Below, in pieces: positions 1 through 12,196 of a stretch of 31,547 nucleotides of DNA. Both the position numbers and the translations under genes were made by a program. Each line of letters begins with the position of its first letter. Positions within the stretch are counted from its first letter, which is position 1. Below the pieces are notes generated by a model, which saw only the letters and a program-made list of their open reading frames with translations, was not told where the DNA came from and searched no databases. The DNA comes from Bondarzewia mesenterica. Its lineage: Eukaryota; Basidiomycota; Agaricomycetes; Russulales; Bondarzewiaceae. Location of the stretch: contig SGPL01000392.1 in assembly GCA_004802705.1 (NCBI GenBank), forward strand, positions 1 through 31,547. Direction: 5' to 3'.

Positions 1-108
1 AAGAATGATGCCCTCCTCGAAACAGGGCGTGAGATCGAATTGACGAAGACGTGAAAGCGGGCCCCAGCCTTCGGCATCTCTACAAGCATGCATTGTCGTT
101 GTCGCCAT
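1..108 (-). CDS. 5' end of a probable ABC (MRP/YCF1-like) transporter, partial
   Basis: An open frame of 36 codons starts at an ATG at 108-106 and runs off the left edge of the window. It reads MATTTMHACRDAEGWGP at the start and continues with FDLTPCFEEG. A Cys, then a D-x-E-G-W-G-P-L-S block and an F-D-L/F-T-x-C-F block resemble the extreme N-terminus of fungal full-length ABCC (MRP/YCF1-type) transporters, just before their first transmembrane helix. The ATG has a good upstream context (GCC before ATG). The family call rests on memory of a short motif only, so it is tentative. The gene is co-oriented with the UCH gene and lies downstream of it. Confidence 0.4.
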   Translation of the reverse strand, partial: MATTTMHACRDAEGWGPLSRLRQFDLTPCFEEGIIL

Positions 109-429
109 GGCTGACGACGATGTGCAAGGGATGTCGTCAGTTGATCAGTCCCACGATGAGCGCTTGAGACCGTTATTTCTGGAATTACAAAGCATATACG
201 AATTCTGTATTTTTACAGTCAGCCTCCGAGTCCCGATGCGCGACCGCGTTTTCCCCTATCACGTGTTGCGATTCCTTAAATCAAGCCAACATGATTCAGA
301 ATCTCTTCCGATTTGGTTGGGAAGTTTAAATAAGTAGTACTAAGTACACAGTGCTAGCAAGTGCTTGTACATCCATCGAGTAGTCCTATCGTACAAGTCC
401 TATTCTTATGCTTTTGCAGCGCAGAGACA
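109..429. other. Intergenic spacer between UCH 3' end and the partial gene
   Basis: This 321-bp stretch lies downstream of the UCH stop codon and upstream of the partial left-hand gene. It must hold the UCH terminator and the promoter of that gene. A 76-codon + strand frame at 107-337 has no recognisable motif and overlaps the start of the - strand gene, so it is not called. No clear TATA box was seen. Confidence 0.5.
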
Positions 430-1556
430 TTAGAACCCAGTCGCAAGCGCCATCATACTGAATTGTGCGCTTGAAGCCTTCGGGATCATCTGTTCCTTCA
501 CGTACTTCGCAACATCCTATGATTGCAGCATAGATTTTGGTTGGAGTGGAAACTTGAGTGGGCAGATGTGTCTCACGCACCCGCAGAAAATCTGTGCACA
601 CACCCCTATCAATGGGTCCGTTCCGACGTCCATCGAGCTCAATAAGACGCATCTCCATCGGTTCGGTTTCATTCTCCCTCGCAGACGCGCTGGGGGCTTG
701 AACAAAGCACGTAAAGTGCAAGTCAACGTCGGCGTCGCTGTCAGGAACGGCCGTCTGTCCTGTCGATGCAAATTCTCGGTGTGCATCGGCAAAAAGGGGA
801 GTCTCTTCTAGAAGTTTGGCGCGTTCCAAAGGCATCAGGCCTGGCGGTATGCATGTCAACGGGGGGTCTGAAGCTGATAGTCATGGTACAGCCTGCCTTT
901 GCACTCGTCGATGAATTTTGCAAGAGCGGACTCCGGCTCGATGGTCACATTTGACTGCCAACCAATTCGAGCAAGATGGGTTACGATCTCGAGCAGAACG
1001 AACTCACGTTGGCCAACGCATGCAACAATCCCATGGTTCCACAAGCATTGCCAATCTGGCAGTCCCGTCAAGTGGAAAAAATTATGAATAGGAGTTACAC
1101 ACGTACTGTTTGCTTTATCCACATGATTGTAGGATCGACGCGGACCTGTCCTTCTCTCTTGATTTTCTCGTCCTCTTCCACCCTCGCAGCCTCCAAAGAC
1201 CCCCCGATTGGAAAGAGGAGAACAACAGCTTTCACTGGTCGAGGAACCATGGATAGCAGCTGGCCCTCGTTCATCTTGGGTGTACAAGACCACAGGACGA
1301 AGTGACCTACCTCGTCATCAAGACCGTAGACGTCTCCGAACTGGTCAGTAGGGACAAGGCCCACTTTGTTCGCCCACTGGCGTCCTGATTTAACACCATA
1401 ATCAGATGCCGTGCGAGACTACATACCGCATTCAAGATCTATCATAGAAATCGGCATTTTAGCGTATATCAGGTAATACCCTCCGCTATTAAATGGACTC
1501 ACTTCAGGATTGCTCTCGAGCGGTATCCATCGAGATGGCGAGCTATTAGATGACAT
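430..1556 (-). CDS. Ubiquitin carboxyl-terminal hydrolase, UCH (C12) family, YUH1/UCHL3-like
   Basis: This is a cysteine protease that cleaves small adducts from the C-terminus of ubiquitin or NEDD8/Rub1. Eight exons (1556-1503, 1438-1427, 1376-1311, 1259-1107, 1055-1008, 954-897, 840-581, 516-430) join in frame to about 245 residues, close to the usual 230-240. The start fits the family (RWIPLESNPE). VYGLDDE, LLSMVPRPVKAVVLLFP and KQT-IGNACGTMGLLHALAN follow, giving oxyanion Gln94 and catalytic Cys100. The catalytic His is His172 in DLHF and the Asp is Asp200 in ELDGRRNGP. The protein ends FSMMALATGF. A 17-residue acidic insert separates His and Asp. Two oddities are a 12-nt microexon (1427-1438, ILNA) and a GC-AG intron (841-896). 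Introns are 50-64 nt. The frame is unbroken, so I regard it as functional. Confidence 0.93.
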
Positions 1557-1998
1557 CGTCGATGCGAATTGGAGGCAGTTGTGATGGGGATTCTCGGTTT
1601 AAAGCTTCGAAGTGTTGCAGGTGGTTCAATTGAGGCAGACGAGTTGGTACTCGAGTGCTCGAATTATAATAGTTGAACGACGTCGTGATGTAGAGAGATG
1701 CACCAAGTAGAACCACGGACGGCCTGGACCCCTGACTCTCTGAACCGCGTACATATCCACTGAGTAACTGTATAGTAGCCATTTGGTACAAATAGCAGGA
1801 AATTCCAATGCCGGTATGATATCATTATGGTACCACTATAGGAAGAGAATGTGCAGGAGACGAGAAGACGAAATACAAAGCTTGACGGAATACAGTGGTC
1901 GAATCTTTTTCTAGATCAATTGATACATATCTTGGTTCTACAAGGTTCTATGTATAGCTTGAGCAATTAACTTCGTTTCGTCACAGCATAGACGATAC
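1557..1998. other. Intergenic region, UCH promoter and ZPR1 3' flank
   Basis: This 442-bp stretch separates the UCH start codon (1556) from the ZPR1 stop codon (1999); both genes are on the - strand. An 81-codon - strand frame overlaps it but shows no family motif and uses a non-ATG start. I see no RNA gene or repeat here. Confidence 0.5.
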
Positions 1999-3811
1999 CT
2001 ATGACCCAGTCACCGGCTCGGCCGTCTTCGCTGCATCGGATGGCGCCTCGGGTCGTGCCTGCGCATCCGCCTCATACCCCTCGACCTTCATATCATTGAG
2101 GCCCAACTCCTCGTTCTGTTCCCAGGTGCGATCGTACATGACAACCTCCATGTTGGGATCTGGATCGGGCGCGTATATGTTCTGCACGTACGAGTTGGCG
2201 AGGGGATCATCAATAATCAACGTGAAGGGTCTCTCCACATTTTTGACCTGCAGAAAGATAAAGATAAGACATAATAGACTGACATTAGTTGGTGCCAGCG
2301 AACCTCTTTTAACTTCTGCAAAAAAAGTTTTAAAGGCGTTGTCATTATCTGTCGTGCGTGAATCGCCGCTAGCGAACACCTTCTCGGACAGCTCTTCATA
2401 TACTTGTTCGAGGATGCCTTCGAGGGTCGTAAAGCGACGCCGAGCGTCCCGGCATGAAGCAGGAGGTCAATCTCGGGTACAGAAAGTCCACCAGTCTCGC
2501 TCTGAACAACAAACGAATTAGTACAGTATGCGAACCAGCAGCGAATACGAAGAGTACTCACCTTTAGGACATCTCGGCTCAAATCATCGCGATCCTCGAC
2601 CTTCAGTGTTATTCGCTTGCCTTGCTTAGAGATGGCTGAACCAGATTTGACTTCGTTGTCACGATAGCCGCAGCGGTCGCAGTTCGTTGACATGATTAGG
2701 ATGTCCTTATGTGCGAAATCAGTGGTGGAGAGCAAGGCCAGGCAATTCAAGACCTACCTTGAAATATGGAATAACAACCTTCTTCATATTTGTATTTACG
2801 GGATGTCCACAACTGGAGCAAGTGCCGGGAAACACGTATATTTCCTCGTTCTCGCCTTCTAGTCCACCGCCGATCTGCTCTTGCTCCGATGCCTTCTCCG
2901 CCTCCGTTTTCGCGGGCTCCTCAGGTTCTGCGACCTCGTCGGGAGCGACCAAACTCAGAGCAATATTTTGCTCCTTCGTCCGATGATACGTCCGTACATT
3001 CCAATTTGGATCGGACATATTGCCGATGAATTCGATGAAGGAGTTACCACTGGGATCGTCGAGTTTAACGGTGAATGTAGGCATGGGAGCGTCCTTGGAT
3101 GATGCGCTTCGTGACTTGACTGGACCTACGGCATCGGTACCTTCTTCTTCCTCGTCGTGGTCGGCTAGGATGAGCTTGAGCTTGTCGATGAGTTCTTCAA
3201 TTTTGGCATACGTGACTTCGTCTTCGACGCGACGAAGGGGTTGATCAAGGCTGAGATCCCTCACAACATCTCGGATCATGCCCTCGACGGTGGTAAGTTG
3301 ACCCTTGGATGGAGGAATGGTGAGCTGGTATTCTGGGATATCTACGGTGCACGTTTCGGATTTGACAATTTGGCGGTTAAGATCACTTCGAGAAAGGATG
3401 CGGGCAGTGTACATGACACCCTCAGCTAAAACATATGATACATAATGAGAAGAGAGGATGATATGGGAAGGTTCGTACGACGTATGGTGCTCGCGGACTG
3501 GATTTCGTTATTCGTTGCTCCGCAATGCTCGCACCTAAACGACATTACGATGACTTCACGGAAATATGGGATGGAAGTGAGGAGCATGCGGGTTACACCC
3601 TGTATGAGCGCGGCATCTTTAATCAGAACATCTTGCCCGCAATGAAGAAGGATAGACGAGCCTGCTGCCCACAAGACATGCAAAGAGACTCGATCTCCTG
3701 TACCCCCCGGTCATCATCGTCGGTGGTCTCTTCTACCTGTTGATGCGGTTTGTCTTCGGTCGTCTTCGCGACCGATCCAATAGAGGGAAAGAGGGCTCCT
3801 TGTGCAGACAT
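1999..3811 (-). CDS. ZPR1: Zinc-finger protein ZPR1 (two single-base indels in this sequence)
   Basis: ZPR1 is an essential eukaryotic protein that binds eEF1A and acts in its biogenesis and in growth signalling. Six exons (3811-3662, 3599-3479, 3425-2758, 2705-2562, 2501-2304, 2247-1999) give about 509 residues, in the family range. The two C4 zinc ribbons are plain: ESLCMSC (Cys44, Cys47) with [15 protein letters not shown] (Cys73, Cys76), and TCSSCGHP (Cys293, Cys296) with [17 protein letters not shown] (Cys322, Cys325). Each is followed by its conserved domain, such as [15 protein letters not shown] and the C-terminal [22 protein letters not shown]. Exon 5 changes frame twice: a missing G near 2434-2442 ([12 protein letters not shown]) and an extra T in a T7 run near 2321-2327. 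These restore each other, and all three segments match the family, so sequencing error is likely. Intron 1 (3600-3661) appears to be GC-AG. Confidence 0.93.
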
Positions 3812-4025
3812 GGTGGTTGAAAGCAAGCCTGAAGCCCGATTTTTATACTGTAGGCTACTGTAGGTCCTGAAAGTAGGGGCCTTCCAGGAACTTGTAGAAT
3901 CTTGTGGAGTACTTACAGATAGGGGTCGTAGTACGTAGTAAAAAACAATTACGTAAGTAATTCACAAGACGCTTGCTTGACCTCAAGTAATTTAGTTGAA
4001 CACCACTGCGTTGCTGTAACCTCGA
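3812..4025. promoter_or_regulatory. Bidirectional promoter region, ZPR1 / NUP53
   Basis: A 214-bp gap lies between two divergent start codons (ZPR1 at 3811 -, nucleoporin at 4026 +), so both promoters must sit here. A direct repeat (TACTGTAGG, at about 3846-3863) and an inverted TTACGTAAG-like site are visible, but no known factor site can be named with confidence. Confidence 0.45.
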
Positions 4026-5484
4026 ATGAATCCCCTCAGCTCTCAATCGTCATCTTTTCTCGGTTCAGACCATTCCAGCTTTGATCGCAACAGACCACAA
4101 ATGTCACACTCAAGCTCTCAGTTTGGCTCGTTTTCAAGCAGTAGCTCAGGTAGTTTCAGCGCTACCCACCAACCACACACGCATGGCTCTGGCACTTGGA
4201 ACCCTCAAAACCCAGCAAGTTCTTTGTCAAATTTGTCGAGCGACCCCTTTCACCAGTCAAGGTCTCATTACCAGCCTGGCTATCTTATGGTGCGTCCTCA
4301 TGCTCCGTCCAGAACGCTGCTAACTCATCGAACGCGGTGCAGTCTGCGTCTCAGAGCAATGTTCGTCTCTTCCCTCCCTCTCGTATTGATCAGAGCTTAA
4401 CCTTGCGACATCAGGCATCTCCACCTGGAAGCCAACGTTTTTGACGAATTGCCCGTCGTCCAAATCAAGGCGAAGTTGAACAATACACTGTCGAGGGGAC
4501 CCACGGCTGAGTTTGGAAAGGATCCTATGTTTGAAAGTTCAAGGTATTGATTACCTGTTGCTCAAGTGAGAGATCATCTAACCATCAATGCTCTTCCCGC
4601 AGACAGCGTCCAACGTTGGATGAAGACGCGCCACCAACCGCTTCAGTCAATGACATAGTTAATGCCACATACCCCGACAATACTGCTGCATTTTCACGAA
4701 GAGTGCGTTACCGTGTGCTCCCACTCCGTATTCGTCTAAATGAACCGGTCCACAGAATCATAATTTTGACGTGTCTGTCTCAACTCCATTCCTACAGCGG
4801 CCAGCCAAAGCAACGTCCCAACCCACCAGCGACGTCGTTTATATCATCGTGTTCGGATACCCGCCGGACAAATATAGCGTGGCTGTTGATTATTTCAAGC
4901 AGTTGGGCGAGTCGACGGAGCCAGACCCAAACACGGATATTATCAATTGCTTCAGGATAGGCTACAAGAATCCAGGTGATGCTATGCGTGCTGTGAGAAA
5001 GAATGGAGAGATTATTGCTGGGAGTTGGATGATTGGCGCGAAATGGGCTGTAAGTGGTCTTTATCTAGTTCCCTGGTCATCCTGGTCTTACTACTTTATG
5101 CGCGTTCAGGATCCTACCCAGGCGGATAATATCTTTGGACAAACGCTCAGACAAGGAACGGCTTTCGCAGCGCAGTCGCCAGATTCTGGCGCACAACCTC
5201 CTTCATCTCCATCGGATGCCATGGTAGTTGACGATTCACAGCCTTTTCACTTCCACTACGAATCGTATGGCACTCGACAGTCGCAGGCAACACCCACAAT
5301 CGGGACACCCATCAGACTGGCACCATCCTCTTCTGCGTTCAAGAAACCCGGGACAGGTCCAAAAACGGGTCTTGTGCCACCGCCACCACAGTTTGTGCCT
5401 CCACCGACGGCCACAGGAAGCGCAGCTGCTACTCCGACAAAAGGAGTTTTGGGACAGGTCTCAGATTTGATTTTTGGTTGGTAG
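4026..5484 (+). CDS. NUP53: Nucleoporin NUP53/NUP35 family (MPPN RRM domain)
   Basis: This is a scaffold-linker nucleoporin that joins inner-ring nucleoporins to the pore membrane. Exons 4026-4289, 4343-4360, 4415-4543, 4603-4702, 4756-5049 and 5110-5484 give about 392 residues. The N-terminal part is Ser/Gln-rich and leads to SRSHYQPGYLM, then the linker FDELPVVQIKAKLN, then the Nup35-type RRM (VVYIIVFGYPPDKYSVAVDY to SWMIGAKWA, about residues 194-268). The C-terminus SDLIFGW fits the membrane-binding amphipathic helix of this family. An 18-nt microexon (4343-4360, SASQSN) with introns of 53 and 54 nt is inferred. One extra T in the run 4438-4442 breaks the frame between GSQRF and DELPVVQ; this is probably a consensus error. 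RRM call firm; exact N-terminal exons less so. Confidence 0.9.
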
Positions 5485-5757
5485 TTGGGTACTTGGTTAC
5501 AAGTTTGAACTGCCTCTGGAGTGACCTATGTAATGTCCAGACTGAAGAGGCCGTTGAAGAAATCTTGAGTTGAAGGCGTTTCACCTGCGCGATCATGCGT
5601 CCACGTGTCGGTTGCCGGTAAGCCCGAAGGCGTGCCTTGGGTGTGCGAGAAAAGAAGTCAAGCGGTCATTTACAGAGTTGTGAATTACACACCTGCTCTG
5701 AAGCTCTGCCCATGCACCGTGTTCTCTACCCATCTCTTGTGTGGTTTATCCTCTTTC

Positions 5758-7210
5758 ATGCCTCGACGGCGTCCCAGTAGCAACCATGCCTCTCAGTCTT
5801 CAAACGGTAACAGCCGTAGACAAGGACATTTCATCCAGGTCGCGAAGGCTAGTGACGGAGTAGTAGCACCTGCCGCAGTCGCACTGGTGGATTACTCTCT
5901 CATGGTTTCTTTGGTGTTTGGAGGTTGTTGCACGTAAGTTGCTGTATTGTATAGCCACCAGTGACATCAAAATAACACATCGTTCCTCAGCAATGTCTGG
6001 GCCTATGAACGGTTGCTTAGGCTTGAGTCGCGAGTCGGTATGCATTCTTACGACATATTAGTGTACGAGTGATATTGCAACTCTGAGCATGCTATTAGGT
6101 TCTGCCCTCACGTTCTCCCAGATGCTATTCATCACACTCCAGCAACTGCCTTCATTTCTTACGTGGAAGCCTTCCAACTCACTGCTGCCGAGACTGAAGC
6201 CTCGTCAAGTCCCATTGTCACAATGGCTGCTGCAAGTTGCTGTTCTTGCTACAGGGTCGCTCTTGAATAATTGGGTCTACGCGTTCCATGTGCCTTTGAC
6301 CGTGCAGATAGTGTTCCGTTCCGCAGGTAGGTATCTTATTCTTCATCATGCTCACGCCTATCCCACAGCAATCTTGCAGGCTTGGCCGTGTCCATGCTCT
6401 TCGGTCGCTTTCTCATGAACAAGCGGTATTCATTTCGACAAGTAGTGCGTCTTATGACTGATTTCCTCTTCCAATGACTCCTCTCAAGCTTCGAGTGTTG
6501 TATAGATCGCCGTTTCACTTGTATCTATTGGTGTCGTCGTTGCGACCCTTTCTGGACCATCTGCTTCATCCTCTCAGTCCACCGATAACCTCGCACGGTA
6601 TGCATTAGGCGTGACGATGCTCGCTGTATCTCTTGTCTTGACTGGGATCCTTGGCATGCTGCAAGAGCGGACATATCAAAGTATGGTCCATGCTGGAGGG
6701 AGGGCGTGTTTTACACGGTATCGAGCGATAGTTTCTTCTGTACTTGGGATTCACGCTGATTCCTCAAAGCACGCACTTTCTTTGCCTGTATTTTTGTTCC
6801 TCATCCCTCAGGTCAAATATGGCTTGGAAGGCCTTTCCCAATCATCGAACTCCGTTCTACCGGTACCTTACATCATCCTCGCCGCTAACCTCCTCTCTCA
6901 GCTTGTCTGCGTTTCCGGCGTCAATCAGCTCTCATCCGTATGTCGTCGCTTCCCTCCCTCTGCGTACCTGGCTTCGTGCTAATGAACGTTCGGGCGCTGT
7001 TTGTGAATGATCCGACAGAGAGTTTCGTCAGTATCTACGCAAGTCGTATTGACAACTCGCAAAGCCGTCAGCCTGTGCTTCAGTGTATGGTGGTTTGGGA
7101 ATGGATCGAACGCGCAGCTGGGTTTGGGCGCCGGCATGGTCTTCACGGGATCCTTGTGGTATACATTCATCAACGCGGAGAGCGGGGGTGCATTGGAGAA
7201 AAAGGAGTGA
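5758..7210 (+). CDS. UDP-sugar transporter of the UAA family (YEA4 / SLC35B4-like)
   Basis: This is a Golgi/ER multi-pass antiporter for nucleotide sugars; family members carry UDP-GlcNAc and/or UDP-xylose. Exons 5758-5933, 5991-6037, 6099-6326, 6380-6441, 6506-6717, 6770-6937 and 7019-7210 give about 361 residues, with hydrophobic segments throughout. Diagnostic stretches are GGCCTNVWAYERLL, LTFSQMLFITLQQLPSF, NNWVYAFHVPLTVQIVFRSAG, GMLQERTYQKYGPCWREGVF and VVLTTRKAVSLCFSVWWFGN. The last exon ends with a KK-rich tail (GALEKKE), like an ER-retrieval signal but not a canonical one. One A is missing in the run 6678-6680 (TYQ/KYG), a probable consensus error. The start at 5758 gives a hydrophilic N-terminal extension of about 45 residues; a downstream ATG at 5911 (MVSLVFGG) is an alternative. 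Substrate cannot be decided from sequence alone. Confidence 0.9.
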
Positions 7211-7704
7211 CGCACATCGCACATGTGAACATCTATGAGATGCATGTATTGAGATGAGTACAGATGTGTAACGCCTCCCCTTGAAATTCGAACCTTCAGA
7301 CGAATAGGACGAAGTAATCATCAACGGGTGCATACAACCATGAAATATTATTATGGAGGCATTAAGTATACAGATGGGAATATGAGCCTCTGATTCATTA
7401 CAAGTCAGAAGCAAAATGAGCAGGCCAGAAAACATGATAACCGATAAATGCACAAAAACCAACCGTGAAAGGTAAGCAAGGAAAAGGTGTGAATGGGAGG
7501 AACGGAGGTATCAAGACGGAGCAACGTTTGTAAATATGTAGTGCGGAGAAAGAAAAAAGAAATAAAGGAGTGGATAGACCGGGCATCGCCATGCTAAAGA
7601 CAACCTGATTTCCTCAACGGGTCAATGATGGCTGGCAGTCAAGGATAGAATCCATGTGAGTGACAAATATAGAACAGTGTCGTCGCATAATCAGAACATG
7701 TCGT
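7211..7704. other. Convergent 3' intergenic region
   Basis: This 494-bp stretch lies between the stop codons of the transporter (+) and the kinase (-). It should contain both polyadenylation regions; short A-rich runs (around 7545-7565) are present. The open frames seen here have no family motifs. Confidence 0.5.
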
Positions 7705-9594
<1,890 letters not shown>

Positions 9595-9881
9595 GAGAGA
9601 TCGTAATGTTCGTATGCGTGGTAGAGGGCTCCAGAATTAAGGGAGGAGAGGGGGATAGCGATAGAGGACGACAAAAGAATCAGGAGAGAGACAGGCCGCC
9701 CTCGAGGACAACGAAAGCTGGAACGCGACTAACTTGGCCGCCTGTCCCAATTCGCCCGACCTTCCGGACGTCCCGCGCACCATCTTTCCCACGCTCGTTG
9801 CCAGGGACGTGCTTGAAATAAAATTACTTGACATTTATCTTGACTGACTTGCACACTTCCACGCCGCCGTCAACGACGTCC
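9595..9881. promoter_or_regulatory. Bidirectional promoter region, kinase / guanylate kinase
   Basis: A 287-bp gap separates the divergent ATGs of the YANK-like kinase (9594, -) and guanylate kinase (9882, +). A non-ATG extension of the guanylate kinase frame reaches 9828, but the family start is the ATG at 9882. No individual element can be named. Confidence 0.45.
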
Positions 9882-10601
9882 ATGTCTCCTCTTCCCGACT
9901 TTCTTCGTCCCCTCGTCCTCTCTGGTCCTTCCGGCGCTGGTAAATCAACTTTGCTTCAACGCCTGTTCGCAGAGTTTCCCGACAAATTCGCCTTCAGTGT
10001 CTCCCGTAATCCATCAATCCATTCTTTCTTCGATCGTCCGCCCTCACCCCTTTCCAGATACTACCCGCTCTCCCAGACCCGGCGAAACTGATGGCAAACA
10101 ATACCATTTTGTCTCGAGGGATTCTTTTCTCCAGCTGATCGACCAAGGCGCCTTCATTGAGCATGCCGAGTTTTCTGGCAACTTTTATGGAACCAGCTTT
10201 CAGGCTGTCAATAGCATCTCAGACTTGGGCAGGCGCTGTATTTTGGACATAGAGGTCCAGGTATGTTTTGCTTCGAATGCTTCTCACTATTCGTCGTCAA
10301 AACCGGCCCCTAGGGCGTCCGTCAAATAAAAAACACATCCTTGAACCCCGTCTATCTCTTCGTCTCTCCACCTTCGCTAGCTACCCTTCGCTCCCGTCTC
10401 GTCGCTCGTGGAACGGAAAGCCAAGCAGCCGTCGACAAGCGCATGAAGACTGCTTTGAACGAGATCAGCTACGCTAAGGAGCCGGGCCCACACGACGTAG
10501 TCATCGTCAACGATGATCTGGACAGAGCGTATGCTTTGTTTAAGAAGGTCGCACTGGGCGAAAAACCAGCCGGAGATGTCCTCCCGCCCCTGGATGATTG
10601 A
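9882..10601 (+). CDS. GUK1: Guanylate kinase
   Basis: The enzyme phosphorylates GMP to GDP with ATP and is essential for GTP supply. Three exons (9882-10005, 10058-10260, 10314-10601) give 204 residues, as expected for a eukaryotic guanylate kinase. The P-loop is GPSGAGKS (15-22). The GMP-binding region follows: [19 protein letters not shown] spans intron 1, then [15 protein letters not shown] and [15 protein letters not shown] across intron 2. The LID region carries RLVARGTES, and [13 protein letters not shown] lies near the end. Both introns (52 and 53 nt) are GT-AG. The start at 9882 places the P-loop at the usual distance from the N-terminus. No frame break is visible, in contrast to several neighbours. 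Confidence 0.96.
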
Positions 10602-10813
10602 CTTGATGAGGATTCGTATACCAACCTACGCAACGAACTCACACATCTTACCTAAACCACCTTTTCCCCTCCCCCATCCGATGAAATTAGATCTACGGGA
10701 TACAAGACTTCTATCATCATCCCCAAAGTTAGTCTTACACGGTCGTTCCTCGAAACGGATTAAATACCGGTTTATCACACGTCGATATGTTATCAAGTAC
10801 TTTCGCGACAGGA

Positions 10814-11616
10814 TCATACGCGGAAACGCAAGTACGCCATAAGCAACGCTGAACAGCCGGTTACTGTAAGCAATGAGAATGTTAGAAAGCATTTTCCCCA
10901 CAGGAACACGAACATCATACCGAAACCAACAAGGTATTGTAGTGTTGTCGCCTACGGAAACTGGTGTTCACACTCGAGGGCCACGAATGAACGACGAATA
11001 GGACATACCTTCGAAGACTGAATTGCAGCTCGGAGACCAGCAATTTCTTGCTCAATCCTCGTGTCCACCTCCTTCACTTTGAGCTCTTGTCTGCTTGCTT
11101 CCTCTCTTAACCGTCCCTTTTCCAGGTTGAGATCCAGCCGCACGCCCGCCTGCGTCCTAGTGATTTCCTCCCGCAGTCGCTGCTTCAGCTTCTCAATGTC
11201 CGTCACCAGCCGGTCATTCTCCGCCTTGATCATTGCCAAGTCGTTCTTTTCCATGAGCTGTAGCTCAGACTTGAGTTGAGCAAAGTCCACTTGCTGCGTG
11301 TAGTGATTCTGTGCAGAAGGGTCGTGGCGGACGGCGGACAGATGCTAAACAATATTTGCTTACCTTCTCTTGGTCGGCTTTGGTGACCATGTTGCTCGTC
11401 ATGTTGCGGATGCTCTCGTCAATGACTTCCGCCATGGCGGACATGATGCCCTCGGCCTGAGCCCGGTTCAAGCCTTCTCGCTCAAGACGTTGTACGAAGT
11501 GATGGGTATCAAAATGGAAATCGAAAAAAAGGAGTAGAGGTCCTGAAGCAGCGCAAAGACGGTATTGTACGAGTGTGAGTGAATACACATGGTCGTGGGC
11601 GCAGGGGTGTAAACAT
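10814..11616 (-). CDS. Mitochondrial inner-membrane protein, FMP32 / CCDC90 (DUF1640) family
   Basis: Members are mitochondrial coiled-coil proteins with a C-terminal membrane anchor, linked in yeast to cytochrome oxidase assembly and related to animal MCUR1. Exons 11616-11364, 11293-11009, 10951-10921 and 10863-10814 give about 205 residues. The N-terminus (MFTPLRPRP, rich in Arg/Thr/Ser and without acidic residues for about 30 residues) is a credible presequence. FDTHHFVQRLEREG and AMAEVIDESIRNM mark the family core. A long coiled coil follows (DFAQLKSELQLMEKNDLAMI to RIEQEIAGLRAAIQSSK), then the anchor LQYLVGFGVTGCSALLMAYL with a basic end. One extra T in the T7 run at 11524-11530 separates the presequence frame from the core frame; this is a probable consensus error. 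Confidence 0.9.
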
Positions 11617-11728
11617 GATGGATTGGCCTGCAATATCTCTAATTCAGCCCTGTTCAGTTCAATTGGACAGAATTATGGAATCTGAGACGGACCCAGTCAC
11701 TGAAAGCTATTAGGCCCCGTTCGGTAGC

Positions 11729-11734
11729 ACTTAC
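11729..11734. repeat. Target-site duplication, left copy
   Basis: The hexamer ACTTAC immediately precedes the left terminal inverted repeat and recurs directly after the right one (20756-20761). Bases further out differ, which supports a 6-bp duplication made on insertion. Confidence 0.75.
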
Positions 11735-11758
11735 CACCTGGACCTCACGTAATAATAA

Positions 11759-11806
11759 GCTAATTAGCCTATAGTACTGGGGGGGGGATCTACAGGCTAA
11801 TTAGCC
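11759..11806. repeat. Paired palindromes flanking a G-run, left TIR
   Basis: The palindrome GCTAATTAGC (11759-11768) and its longer form GGCTAATTAGCC (11795-11806) flank a run of nine G (11779-11787). The same arrangement is present in the right arm (20686-20697 and 20721-20731). Conservation in both arms suggests a transposase-binding or cleavage-complex site. Confidence 0.6.
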
Positions 11807-11984
11807 CAAATTGCTCACCTGCCGCATACCCGGAGAATTACCTATGTTAAATCATTATGTATATTCTTACTCGGGTACATTGGAGTCCCTTTGCTGTCGT
11901 CAGGGCACGTGCGGGCTTCCTCGCCGGCATCATCCCATCATTCCGTGCCGACACCATCATTGTCGGCTGCATCGGCATCGTCCC

Positions 11985-12115
11985 ATCATCCCGCGTCGGC
12001 ATCATCCCACGTTGGCATTGTCCCGCGTCGGCGTCGTCCCCGCCATCTCGCGTCGGCGTCGTCCCCACCATCTCACGTCGGCATCGTCCCCNCCATCTCG
12101 CGTCGGCGTCGTCTC
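11985..12115 (+). repeat. GC-rich subterminal minisatellite, left arm
   Basis: Tandem units of about 24-25 bp built on CATCTCGCGTCGGCGTCGTC are repeated about four times, with shorter partial units before them. Equivalent degenerate units occur in the right arm (about 20340-20500). Length variation between arms fits replication slippage or unequal exchange. Confidence 0.65.
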
Positions 12116-12196
12116 GCCGTCCCGCCATCACTCATTTGTCAAGTCCTGCCTTGCACTATACCTCCGTCATTACAGCCGCTGTGACATCCCGCGTCA

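Larger units (their letters stand above)
11735..12140 (+). repeat. Left terminal inverted repeat of the KDZ element
   Basis: The reverse complement of the right end matches this arm from CACCTGGACCTCACG through a pair of GGCTAATTAGCC palindromes, a G-run and a unique stretch (CACCTGCCGCATACCCGG) to a GC-rich minisatellite near 12000-12115. The first 250 bp or so align almost base for base; the minisatellite part is variable in unit number. The inner boundary is approximate. Confidence 0.85.

Noticed and set aside
107..337. 76-codon + strand frame starting MADDDVQG
   Set aside because: It overlaps the start of the - strand ABC-like gene, has no motif, and its codons look like the reverse of that gene plus spacer.
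2304..2501. Programmed frameshifting in ZPR1
   Set aside because: Two opposite single-base changes, one in a T7 run, are better explained by sequencing error; ZPR1 is not known to use frameshifting.
11985..12115. CRISPR-like direct repeats
   Set aside because: Units are contiguous with no unique spacers, and the DNA is eukaryotic; this is a minisatellite.
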